Positions 57,186 to 64,000 of a stretch of DNA of 64,000 nt are shown here, piece after piece. Below the pieces are notes generated by a model, which saw nothing but the letters and a program-made list of their open reading frames with translations, ran no database searches and was not told where the DNA came from. Origin of the DNA: Rugosibacter aromaticivorans. GTDB lineage: Bacteria > Pseudomonadota > Gammaproteobacteria > Burkholderiales > Rhodocyclaceae. The stretch is from NCBI RefSeq assembly GCF_000934545.1, contig NZ_CP010554.1:1736001-1800000 (forward strand), written 5' to 3'. Position 1 is the stretch's first letter. Every line of letters starts with the position of its first letter. The position numbers and the translations under genes are program-made.

Positions 57186-57857
57186 ATGAATAATCGCTCA
57201 TTGAAAGACCTACTGTACGAGCAAGTTGCGCGCGTGGGTAAAGCCGTATCAAGTCCGAAGCGGCTCGAACTGCTGGAATTGCTTGCACAAGGCGAAAAGA
57301 CGGTGGAGGTACTGGCAGGGGAGTTGTCGTCCGATATCAAGCTCACTAGCGCGCATCTGAAGGCGTTGAAAGAGGCCCGACTCGTTACTTCGCGGCGTGA
57401 TGGCAAGTACATGGCTTATCGGCTGACCGGAAACGACGTGGCGACCCTGTGGGTTGTCTTGCGACAAGTGGCCGAGGAGCACCTGCTGGAGCTGCGAATG
57501 GCGCTGGAACAAATGGTCGCCGACCCCACCAAGCTCTCTTCGGTCAGCCGGGAGACGCTGCTTGCGCAGGCGCGCAATGGTGAGGTGATCGTGATCGACG
57601 TGCGTCCGGCCGACGAGTTTGCTGTGGCACACCTGCCGTTTGCCCGATCAATGCCGATGGCTGAGCTCGAAAAACGTCTGGCTGAGTTACCCCGCGACAA
57701 AGAGATCGTCGCCTATTGCCGGGGCCCGTTCTGCCTGATGTCCGATGAGGCGCTCACGCTACTGGCGTCGCATGGCTACCGGGTCCGCAAAATCCGCGAT
57801 GGTGTGAGCGAATGGCAGGCGGCAGGCTTGGCCGTCGAAATTGAAGAGAAAAGATGA
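57186..57857 (+). CDS. ArsR-type regulator fused to a rhodanese domain
   Basis: 223 residues. Residues about 1-95 form an ArsR winged helix (SPKRLELLELLAQGEKTVEV, SDIKLTSAHLKALKEARLVT, RRDGKYMAYRL). Residues about 120-215 form a rhodanese domain (VIVIDVRPADEFAVAHLPFA) with the active-site cysteine in AYCRGPFC. This known fusion pairs sulfur-transfer chemistry with DNA binding and stands near persulfide-handling genes. It opens the sulfur cluster and is preceded by a perfect palindrome. What it senses is not shown by sequence alone. Confidence 0.92.
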   Translation: MNNRSLKDLLYEQVARVGKAVSSPKRLELLELLAQGEKTVEVLAGELSSDIKLTSAHLKALKEARLVTSRRDGKYMAYRLTGNDVATLWVVLRQVAEEHLLELRMALEQMVADPTKLSSVSRETLLAQARNGEVIVIDVRPADEFAVAHLPFARSMPMAELEKRLAELPRDKEIVAYCRGPFCLMSDEALTLLASHGYRVRKIRDGVSEWQAAGLAVEIEEKR

Positions 57858-57904
57858 AAACGACTATCTTCATTCAATCGGCATGGTAACGCGAAGGAAA
57901 ATCC

Positions 57905-58648
57905 ATGTTTTTCAAACAACTGGCGACCAAAGAATCGTCCCTGTCGTACTTCTTCGGTTGCGGTGGCCTCGGTAAAGGCATGGCGGTGGACGTGGTAGCC
58001 GGAGACGAGGACTGGTTCATCAGCGAGGCCAAGATGGCCAATGTCACCATCACGCATGTGATCGACACACATGTGCACGCCGACCGCTACTCCGGCGGCC
58101 GCAATCTGGCGCAAGCAGTGTGTGCTCCGTATTTCCTGCACGAGTCGGACCGGCTCCTGGTGACCTATGACTTCGAGCCCTTGCGAGATGGGCAGGTGCT
58201 CGACATAGGCAATGTCCAGGTCACGGTGCTGCACACCCCAGGTCACACACCAGACAGCATTTGCCTGTTGGTCGCCGACAAACGCCGCAGCGAAGCGCCC
58301 TGGTTCGTGATCACGGGTGACACGCTATTTGTCGGCGCGGTCGGCCGCCCGGATCTGGCGGGACATGAAAGAGAGATGGCGGCACAGCTTTACGAAACGC
58401 TTCACACGAAGTTATTGCGCCTTCCGGATACGCTTGAAATGTATCCTGCTCATCAAGCGGGCAGTGCCTGCGGTGCGGGTTTGTCGGGCAAGCCGATGTC
58501 GACTCTCGGCTTCGAGAAGCAATGGAATCCGCAGCTGAAGCTAGATCTTGAGCAATTCATCGCCAACGTGAGCGACGTTCCACCCGCGCCGGCTGAAATG
58601 GAAACGATTCTGCGCGTCAACCGCGGATTGCAGGATTGCAAGTCATGA
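57905..58648 (+). CDS. Metallo-beta-lactamase-fold hydrolase with an altered metal site
   Basis: 247 residues of the persulfide-dioxygenase/glyoxalase II-like group: HTPGHTPDSICLLVA, GDTLFVGAVGRPDL and YPAHQAGSACGAG are normal. The core motif, HxHxDH in the family, reads THVHADRYSGG, so the last histidine (position 61) is arginine. A single A-to-G change in a CAC codon accounts for it. The loss of a metal ligand probably cripples it unless the chemistry differs. GAAGGA precedes ATG, and the stop overlaps the MFS gene (ATGA). Confidence 0.88.
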   Translation: MFFKQLATKESSLSYFFGCGGLGKGMAVDVVAGDEDWFISEAKMANVTITHVIDTHVHADRYSGGRNLAQAVCAPYFLHESDRLLVTYDFEPLRDGQVLDIGNVQVTVLHTPGHTPDSICLLVADKRRSEAPWFVITGDTLFVGAVGRPDLAGHEREMAAQLYETLHTKLLRLPDTLEMYPAHQAGSACGAGLSGKPMSTLGFEKQWNPQLKLDLEQFIANVSDVPPAPAEMETILRVNRGLQDCKS

Positions 58649-59904
58649 GCGGGCAGCCAGTACGGCTGGGACTGCGCGAAAACATGGGGCAGTTTTCGCT
58701 GCTGGTACTCGTCAACGCCTTTGTGGGCGCCATGGTAGGTCTCGAGCGCAGCATCCTCCCCGCCATTGCCGAGCAGGAGTTTCATGTCGCCGCACGTGCG
58801 GCAATTCTGTCGTTCATCATGGTTTTCGGCCTGGCCAAGGCGTCCACCAACTACTTTGCGGGCCGCTGGTCCGATCGCTTCGGGCGCAAACATGTACTCG
58901 TCGCCGGCTGGCTGGTGGCCATCCCTGTGCCGTTCATGCTGATGTGGGCACCGGCGTGGAACTGGGTGGTGGCTGCCAACGTGCTGCTGGGGATCAGCCA
59001 GGGGTTGACCTGGTCAACGACCGTGATCATGAAGATCGATCTGGTCGGACCCAAAAAACGTGGTCTAGCCATGGGCCTCAATGAATTTTCCGGCTACCTC
59101 GCAGTCGCAGGCAGCGCACTGGCGACCAGTTGGGTCGCGGCACACTATGGTTTGCGCCCGCAACCGTTCTATCTCGGGGTAGGTTACGTGATCGTGGGCC
59201 TGGCACTGTCAGTACTGCTGGTGCGCGAAACCCGGCAGTATGTCTCTCACGAGTCAAAGATCAATTCAAACGTGAATGCACCGCCCTTGTCACAAAAAGC
59301 GATCTTCATGCGCACTTCGCTGACGGACAAAAGCCTGTCGAGTGTCAGCCAGGCTGGCCTGGTGAATAACCTTAACGATGGTATGGCGTGGGGGCTATTT
59401 CCGCTATTTTTTTCGGCGGCAGGCATGACCCTGGAGCGCGTGGGAATGCTGGCTGCGCTCTACCCGGCGGTCTGGGGCATCGCTCAGTTATTTACCGGGG
59501 CCCTATCGGACCGGATTGGGCGAAAGTGGCTCATCGCCTCGGGCATGTGGGTTCAAGCAGCCGGCATCGCGATCACTGCTGCGACTTCTACTTTTGTCGG
59601 CTTTGCGACCGGTGCCGTGTTGCTGGGCCTGGGAACCGCCATGGTGTACCCAACCTTGCTTGCCGCGATCGGTGATGTGGCGCACCCCTCGTGGCGCGCA
59701 TCCGCGGTGGGCGTCTATCGCCTCTGGCGTGACCTGGGTTATGCCGTGGGGGCATTACTCTCCGGCTTGGTGGCGGATGCATTTGGCCTCGAGACGGCGA
59801 TTTGGTGCGTAGCCGTACTCACTCTTGCGTCCGGAATGATCGCGGCCCTGCGCATGAGCGAAACCTTGCCCGTAGCCCCCCGTAGTTTGGATATTTGCCA
59901 GTAG
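58645..59904 (+). CDS. MFS transporter in the sulfur cluster
   Basis: 419 residues, twelve hydrophobic helices, with the MFS loop motif GRWSDRFGRKHVLVAGWLVA and its second-half copy GALSDRIGRKWLIASGMWVQ. Overlap with the preceding metallo-hydrolase gene (ATGA) suggests co-translation. The substrate is unknown; the context suggests a sulfur compound or its product, which is inference. The frame is intact, unlike several of its neighbours. Confidence 0.88.
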   Translation: MSGQPVRLGLRENMGQFSLLVLVNAFVGAMVGLERSILPAIAEQEFHVAARAAILSFIMVFGLAKASTNYFAGRWSDRFGRKHVLVAGWLVAIPVPFMLMWAPAWNWVVAANVLLGISQGLTWSTTVIMKIDLVGPKKRGLAMGLNEFSGYLAVAGSALATSWVAAHYGLRPQPFYLGVGYVIVGLALSVLLVRETRQYVSHESKINSNVNAPPLSQKAIFMRTSLTDKSLSSVSQAGLVNNLNDGMAWGLFPLFFSAAGMTLERVGMLAALYPAVWGIAQLFTGALSDRIGRKWLIASGMWVQAAGIAITAATSTFVGFATGAVLLGLGTAMVYPTLLAAIGDVAHPSWRASAVGVYRLWRDLGYAVGALLSGLVADAFGLETAIWCVAVLTLASGMIAALRMSETLPVAPRSLDICQ

Positions 59905-60067
59905 CTTTTGTGATTGGCGGACTGCGAAAGACGTCGCTCGCACTTGACTTGGCGGTTCAATCGCTGACAGCCAACTTCTGCCGCCACACCGCCTTGACCT
60001 GCTTCAGGATGAGCCAGAGCGCATAACAGCCGCCTGATTGAACAGCGTGATTTGAGTCAGCAGCGCA

Positions 60068-60238
60068 TCAGGAATCAGGCGCCGCCATCATCCCGTTGCA
60101 GATCGACGCCATTGGTTGCCCTATTCCGCTGCCGCTCATCCTGCCTATCATCGTGCTGTGCATTACCCACATACCGATCACTCCAATGACGGCAAAAATA
60201 ACGATGACAATCCTCAGTGCAGACGATGTGTTCGCCAT
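60068..60238 (-). CDS. Small one-helix membrane protein
   Basis: 56 residues from ATG 60238, preceded by AGGAGGG. One helix (RIVIVIFAVIGVIGMWVMHS) is followed by a Met/Gly-rich tail with HSTMIGRMSG and ICNGMMA. The gene follows the DUF442 gene by 47 bases on the same strand and probably ends that operon. I do not recognise a family. Met, His and Cys in the tail could bind metal, but that is speculation. Confidence 0.65.
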   Translation of the reverse strand: MANTSSALRIVIVIFAVIGVIGMWVMHSTMIGRMSGSGIGQPMASICNGMMAAPDS

Positions 60239-60285
60239 ATTCCCTCCTAAAGAACGTAGACGGATGGCAGGGCACAGGCCTTGGT

Positions 60286-60711
60286 CTAATCGAGTGTCTG
60301 CGCGACAAACGTCGAAAACTCTGCAGACGTTTTCAAATCGCACCCCATTCTTTTTGCTTCAGCAAATGCCTGCTCGCTTGTCCAGCCGTGTTGCTTTGCC
60401 TTGCTCAATGAGAGGAGCAGCGCAGCACGCGCGCCGGTTGCGCAATGCAGCAGAAACGGGCCTTCCTTGTCCTTCATCGCGGTATCCAGGTCGCCGATCT
60501 GGTTTGCGGCCAGAGCCGCTTTATTGACAGGGATATTGACGTAAGCCAAGCCATGACTTTTTGTGAGTGTCTCATTGGATGTCGCCGTCTCGGATGGCAG
60601 CCGGAAATCGATGACAGTTCGTATCCCTTGCTGCTTGGCTTCTTGCAGATCTTGCTCGGTCGGCTGCGGGCCGATGAAAATTTCGTCTTCGACTTGCTTA
60701 AACTGGCTCAT
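60286..60711 (-). CDS. DUF442 / TIGR01244 sulfur-transfer phosphatase-like protein
   Basis: 141 residues with a dual-specificity phosphatase-like loop HCATGARAALLLSL and the family start FIGPQPTEQDLQEAKQQGIR. DUF442 domains are found alone or fused to persulfide dioxygenases (Blh) and are thought to work in sulfide oxidation. It lies 23 bases after the dioxygenase gene, in the same operon. AGAGGA precedes the ATG. Catalysis as phosphatase or sulfurtransferase is unsettled for the family. Confidence 0.85.
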   Translation of the reverse strand: MSQFKQVEDEIFIGPQPTEQDLQEAKQQGIRTVIDFRLPSETATSNETLTKSHGLAYVNIPVNKAALAANQIGDLDTAMKDKEGPFLLHCATGARAALLLSLSKAKQHGWTSEQAFAEAKRMGCDLKTSAEFSTFVAQTLD

Positions 60712-60734
60712 GGTGGTCCTCTGCGATTAATTAA

Positions 60735-61484
60735 TTAACCCTGCGGGCTTTCGGTCATGTGACCGCAATATTTCTCCAGATTCTCGGGCAAATGGTCCGG
60801 ACAGATGCCGCATTGCTGATTGCCCGGTACGGCATAGTCGATGAATTTCGGGTAAGGCAAATTGAGGTTCGCCATGATTTCCCGGAACTGTTCCAGTGTG
60901 CGCTCCTGGCCGAGTCGCGGGTTGCGTTTCTTTTCCTGTGCAATGCAGGAAACGCGCCGATCCTGGTAATCATGGGCGGGATAGACGAGCGTCTCGTCCG
61001 GTAGTGCAAACAGTTTTCCGGTGACGCTTTTATACAAGGCATCGGCATCGCCGTTTTGGAAGTCGGTACGGCCACAGCCTTCGATCAGCAGCGCATCGCC
61101 GGTAAATAGCTTGTCGTCGAACCGGTAAGCGAAATGGCCGGCGGTGTGGCCGGGGGTATGCAACGGCTGCAACGCAATGCTCCCCACCTTGAACGGCATG
61201 CCTTCTTCGATGCCGACGTCGGCACAGGGCAAGCGATCGAAAGCTGGCGCGGCGATCTTGCTGCCCACCTTGTTTTTCAGTTCGCGCGCGGCGGTGATGT
61301 GGTCGGCATGGATATGGGTATCGACGCTATAGGCCAGCGTCAAGCCGAGCCGGGTGATTTCCGCCAAGTCACGCTCTATCGTGACGATCACCGGATCAAT
61401 CAATATCGCCTGCCCGGTTTCCTCGCAGCCTAACAAGTAGGTGTAAGTACTCGACAAGGGTTCAAACAGTTGGCGAAAGATCAT
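60735..61484 (-). CDS. ETHE1-like persulfide dioxygenase
   Basis: 249 residues of the metallo-beta-lactamase fold: SVDTHIHADHITAARELK with the complete HxHxDH, HTPGHTAGHFAYRF, FTGDALLIEGCGRTDFQNGD (the aspartate ligand) and YPAHDYQDRRVS. The RTDFQ motif is a mark of ETHE1-type enzymes, which oxidise glutathione persulfide to sulfite with Fe(II). AAGGAG precedes ATG 61484. It is divergent from the BigR-like repressor and heads the dioxygenase-DUF442-small protein operon. Confidence 0.92.
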   Translation of the reverse strand: MIFRQLFEPLSSTYTYLLGCEETGQAILIDPVIVTIERDLAEITRLGLTLAYSVDTHIHADHITAARELKNKVGSKIAAPAFDRLPCADVGIEEGMPFKVGSIALQPLHTPGHTAGHFAYRFDDKLFTGDALLIEGCGRTDFQNGDADALYKSVTGKLFALPDETLVYPAHDYQDRRVSCIAQEKKRNPRLGQERTLEQFREIMANLNLPYPKFIDYAVPGNQQCGICPDHLPENLEKYCGHMTESPQG

Positions 61485-61584
61485 GGGAACTCTCCTTGTG
61501 GGGCTGCACGCATAAATTTATACTTAATTATATACTATAAAAAAATATAATGTAAGCGAATCGGCTGTTTCCCGGAATCGCGTC
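61485..61584. promoter_or_regulatory. Divergent AT-rich control region for the persulfide operon and bigR
   Basis: 100 bases, with a block at about 61515-61552 that is almost entirely A/T. It contains ATACTTAATTATATACT and an ATTATA/TATAAT inverted pair. BigR-family repressors bind AT-rich imperfect palindromes of this sort between their own gene and the regulated operon. The exact operator cannot be fixed by eye. Confidence 0.5.
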
Positions 61585-61881
61585 ATGACAATTGCACCCA
61601 AAAATTTAGACATCCAAGCCATGCGGCTTGCCGCTACGCAAGCCAACAGCTTGCTGAAAGCCCTGGCTAACCCAGGCCGTCTGCTTTTACTGTGCCAACT
61701 CAGCCAAGGAGAACAGTGCGTAAGCGAGCTGGAAGAATTAGTTGGCATCTTGCAGCCTACACTTTCGCAACAACTCGGTGTCCTGCGCGAAGAACGTTTG
61801 GTCAATACGCGACGCGAAGGCAAACAGATTTTTTACAGTATCGCGAGTAAAGAGGCATTGGCTGTCATGCAAGCGCTTTAA
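61585..61881 (+). CDS. BigR/SqrR-like persulfide-sensing repressor, truncated by a nonsense codon
   Basis: 98 residues as read. The ArsR fold is clear ([51 protein letters not shown]). The conserved first sensor cysteine is C45 ([10 protein letters not shown]). The frame stops at TAA (61879-61881) right after MQAL, yet the same frame continues [10 protein letters not shown] to a TGA near 61921. In relatives the missing residue is Tyr and the downstream cysteine is the second half of the sulfide-sensing pair. One base change (TAC or TAT to TAA) explains it. DNA binding may survive; two-cysteine persulfide sensing should not. Confidence 0.85.
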   Translation: MTIAPKNLDIQAMRLAATQANSLLKALANPGRLLLLCQLSQGEQCVSELEELVGILQPTLSQQLGVLREERLVNTRREGKQIFYSIASKEALAVMQAL

Positions 61882-61915
61882 GCGCAGTTTTGCAATGTCG
61901 ACGAGAGAGGGAAAA

Positions 61916-62343
61916 ATGATTGACTGGATAAATTTTACGCCTTGGTCTTCCTTGGCGGATGGGTTGCTGATTGGCGTTTCTACCGCGATGTTCCTGCTGT
62001 TCAATGGAAGGATTGCCGGCATCAGTGGCATCGTCGGCGGGCTGTTTCGGTCTGCGCCAGGGGACATCGGATGGCGCATGGCCTTCCTCTTGGGTTTGCT
62101 GGCCGCTCCGCTAGTCTATGTTCTTGCTGCGCCACTGCCCGCGGTGCGCATCGGCTGATATTGCCGCACTCATCGTCGCGGGCCTTCTGGTTGGTGTCGG
62201 CACCCGCTATGGTTCGGGATGCACCAGTGGTCATGGGGTAAGTGGCCTCTCCCGTCTTTCTCCGCGCTCGATGGTCGGCTACGGCTTCGTTCATGCTGGC
62301 CGGCTTTGTGACCGTATTTATCGTTCGTCACCTGATCGCTTGA
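61916..62343 (+). pseudogene. YeeE/YedE-family sulfur transporter (first half), frameshifted
   Basis: It begins [20 protein letters not shown] and runs through [15 protein letters not shown]. Near 62150 the frame shifts to [20 protein letters not shown] and [20 protein letters not shown] with the conserved cysteine, and near 62278 shifts again to [20 protein letters not shown] before TGA. YeeE proteins (TsuA, PmpA) import thiosulfate or related sulfur species through conserved cysteines. Two frameshifts make it a pseudogene. Confidence 0.85.
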
Positions 62344-62365
62344 ACGGCATTCCAAGGAGAGCATC

Positions 62366-62784
62366 ATGCAAGTGTTGATGGCACTGATCGCCGGTCTGAT
62401 CTTCGGGCTTGGCCTGATCATTTCGGGCATGTCCGATCCCGTCAAAGTGATCGGCTTTCTCGACCTCGCCGGCAAATGGGATCCGTCGCTCGCCTTTGTC
62501 ATGGGTGGCGCGGTTCTGGTTGGCTTGTTTGTCTTCCGGTTCGCCGCGACGCGCTCCAGTGCAATCCTGGGAGGGCCCATGCGCCTGCCCACTGCACGGC
62601 AGATTGACCGCCGGCTGATCCTTGGAGGATCAACCTTTGGTGCCGGCTGGGGTCTGACCGGGTATTGTCCCGGCTCTGCCGTGGTAGCAAGTCGTTGATT
62701 TTCACAATAGCCATGCTGGCGGGGATGGTGGTTTTTGAAATTCAAGAGCGACGCACTCGGTCCTCTGCAAAGGAACCGGAATAA
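62366..62784 (+). pseudogene. YeeE/YedE-family sulfur transporter (second half), frameshifted
   Basis: The frame starts [40 protein letters not shown], and reaches the family motif GWGLTGYCPGSAVV, then stops at TGA 62698. In another frame the last helix is present (SLIFTIAMLAGMVVFEIQER) and ends at 62784. A frameshift near 62685, with a likely small deletion, disrupts the end. It pairs with the preceding YeeE pseudogene as a PmpA/PmpB-type two-part transporter. Confidence 0.8.
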
Positions 62785-62874
62785 CGGCCCTTCGTCGCGG
62801 TTCTTTTGCATGGCGAATTCGAAAATATCCTGTGCATGCCGTAGGGGACGGCACGACGATGAATCAAGGGGACT

Positions 62875-63630
62875 ATGGTGTCAGTTAGTGTCGGACTTGG
62901 TTTGATTATGGGTGTCATTCTCGCGCTGACCGGTGCTGGCGGCGGGATACAGGCCGTTCCGTTGCTGATTTTCGGGGTGGGGCTAAGTGTCGCCCAGGAG
63001 GGTCCCATTGGCTTGCTGGCCGTGGAGTTGGCAGCCGCGCTTGGCGCTGGGTTGGGGTTGAAAGCTGGCACGGTGCGCTACAAAGCCGCTTTGTTGGTGA
63101 CTGGGACAGGTGTGCTGTTATCACCATTCGGTGTTTGGCTGGCCAACAGGATGGATAACCGCTGGCTCAGCCCGCTTTTTGCCATCGTCCTGCTCTTCGT
63201 TGCCTATCGGACGTTTCGGCAAGTCCAAGATCAACCGACTGGTGATGGACAACAGGGTCGCCGCTCGCCGCCTTGCGTTCGAGACAATGGCAACGGCCGG
63301 TTCATCTGGACTACCCGCTGCACACGTGCCCTGGCGTTGACTGGCACCGTTGCCGACCTGCTGGGTGTCGGCGACGGTTTTTTTGTAATGGTTCCGGCCT
63401 TGCAACACTATACGGACCTGGCGATGCAATCCATCGTCGCGACCTCATTGGCGGTCATCGCACTGGTGTCAATGAGAAGCATAGCGCCCAGCGCGCTTGC
63501 TGGCACCCTCGCGGGAATAATGGGCAGCCGTCTGATTGCATCGCGGCTGGCAGGGCCGCACCTGCAAAAAGGTTTTGCAGCTGTTTCAGCATTGGTGGCT
63601 ATCGGCATGATTGGCAAATCCTTCCTGTAG
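62875..63630 (+). CDS. TauE/SafE-family sulfite/sulfur exporter, possibly degraded
   Basis: 251 residues. The start VGLGLIMGVILALTGAGGGI and the segment RFIWTTRCTRALALTGTVAD are typical of TauE proteins in persulfide clusters. Compared with my memory of intact relatives (~265-270 residues), residues seem missing near TVADLLGVGDGF (usually a Gly-rich GLLGVGGGF) and again near VSMRSIAPSALAG, both in frame. The gene is open, so it may be made, but function is doubtful. TauE exports sulfite formed by persulfide dioxygenase. Confidence 0.8.
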   Translation: MVSVSVGLGLIMGVILALTGAGGGIQAVPLLIFGVGLSVAQEGPIGLLAVELAAALGAGLGLKAGTVRYKAALLVTGTGVLLSPFGVWLANRMDNRWLSPLFAIVLLFVAYRTFRQVQDQPTGDGQQGRRSPPCVRDNGNGRFIWTTRCTRALALTGTVADLLGVGDGFFVMVPALQHYTDLAMQSIVATSLAVIALVSMRSIAPSALAGTLAGIMGSRLIASRLAGPHLQKGFAAVSALVAIGMIGKSFL

Positions 63631-63705
63631 CAGCACTCAGGCGAATAGATTGCGCAGTAACTACGCGCCTGCTGCCATTTGCAAGGAAGGACCAAATTTA
63701 CCTGC

Positions 63706-64000
63706 TCATTGCGACAGCACGTAACGAGCCAGGGTTTGCGCATCCACCTCCTTGAGTTGATCGTACGGGGGCATCGGGACGTTGCCCCATTTCCCCGCCC
63801 CGCCTGCCCGAATGTTGCGCGAGACCTGATCAACTGCATCGGCCTTGCCGGTATACCTCGCTGAAATTTCCTTGAATGCCGGCCCAACGACCCGTTTATC
63901 AAGCACATGACACGCCGAGCAATTGTTTGCCTTCAAGAGCGTCTGCGCATCGCGCAGCGTTGTGGCAACCGCCGACGCTGCAAGCTTGGCGACTGGTAAT
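63706..64000 (-). CDS. Class I cytochrome c (5' end cut by window edge)
   Basis: The frame is open to base 64000. The visible part begins with LPVAKLAASAVATT, probably the end of a signal peptide, then NNCSACHVLDKRVVGPAFKE with the heme motif CSACH, and the distal methionine in NVPMPPYDQL before LARYVLSQ at the end. This is a c551/c552-type monoheme carrier, about 80 mature residues. It converges on the TauE gene and stands at the right edge of the accessory region, so it may be core or cluster-associated. Confidence 0.85.
   Translation of the reverse strand, partial: LPVAKLAASAVATTLRDAQTLLKANNCSACHVLDKRVVGPAFKEISARYTGKADAVDQVSRNIRAGGAGKWGNVPMPPYDQLKEVDAQTLARYVLSQ

Overview
The window looks like chromosome of a betaproteobacterium. 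The tig-clpP-clpX-lon order, the gyrA-serC-serA-pheA-hisC-tyrA-aroA/cmk-rpsA-ihfB-lapAB-hldE-hldD-cysM block, the ompA-ubiG-gph-ssrA block and the hpnCDE squalene genes are all typical of that class. A Cyc2-like outer-membrane cytochrome hints at Nitrosomonadales or an iron-oxidising relative, but this is inference, and no rRNA is present to settle it.

Layout. 1-1339: ppiD (cut by the left edge). 1393-4373: a decayed integrative element in the 3' end of tRNA-Val, with a broken P4-type integrase, an AlpA remnant and an intact UPF0016 manganese-exporter gene behind a yybP-ykoY-like riboswitch. 4350-10514: tRNA-Val, lon (with a good sigma-32 promoter), clpX, clpP, tig, tRNA-Leu. 10653-13568: hpnC-hpnD-hpnE, converting farnesyl-PP to squalene for hopanoids. 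13542-17789: a LolD/YbbA-type ATPase, tesA, a class III cyclase fused to a hemerythrin domain, an acetyltransferase and a LigB-type dioxygenase. 17797-19801: a diheme lipoprotein cytochrome and a fused monoheme cytochrome-porin (Cyc2-like), a possible outer-membrane electron-transfer pair. 19863-23129: a small membrane protein, ubiD, bioF. 23256-30225: an RND efflux operon with a divergent LysR regulator. 30251-48424: an MFS remnant, ubiA, cysM, heptose genes, lapAB, ihfB, rpsA and the aromatic/serine biosynthesis genes up to gyrA, nearly all on the minus strand. 48540-52585: mtaD, ompA, ubiG, gph and tmRNA.

52964-63630 is accessory DNA: a mercury-resistance operon (merR-TPFA) whose merD is reduced to a 5' stub fused to an unrelated reading frame, a second broken alpA, then a persulfide/sulfur cluster (ArsR-rhodanese, metallo-beta-lactamase, MFS, DUF442, ETHE1-like dioxygenase, BigR-like repressor, two YeeE genes, TauE). 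Much of the sulfur cluster is decaying. BigR has a nonsense codon just before its conserved C-terminal cysteine, both YeeE genes are frameshifted, and one metallo-beta-lactamase has lost a metal-ligand histidine. A cytochrome c gene runs off the right edge.

The most unexpected signals are: (1) a dispersed repeat with a 14-base core, CCAGCGCCGACTTT, at four exact places plus one near-exact, in different reading frames and between genes; (2) the Cyc2-like/diheme cytochrome pair; (3) the cyclase-hemerythrin fusion with a Phe in place of one iron-ligand His; (4) the point-by-point decay of the persulfide-sensing cluster.
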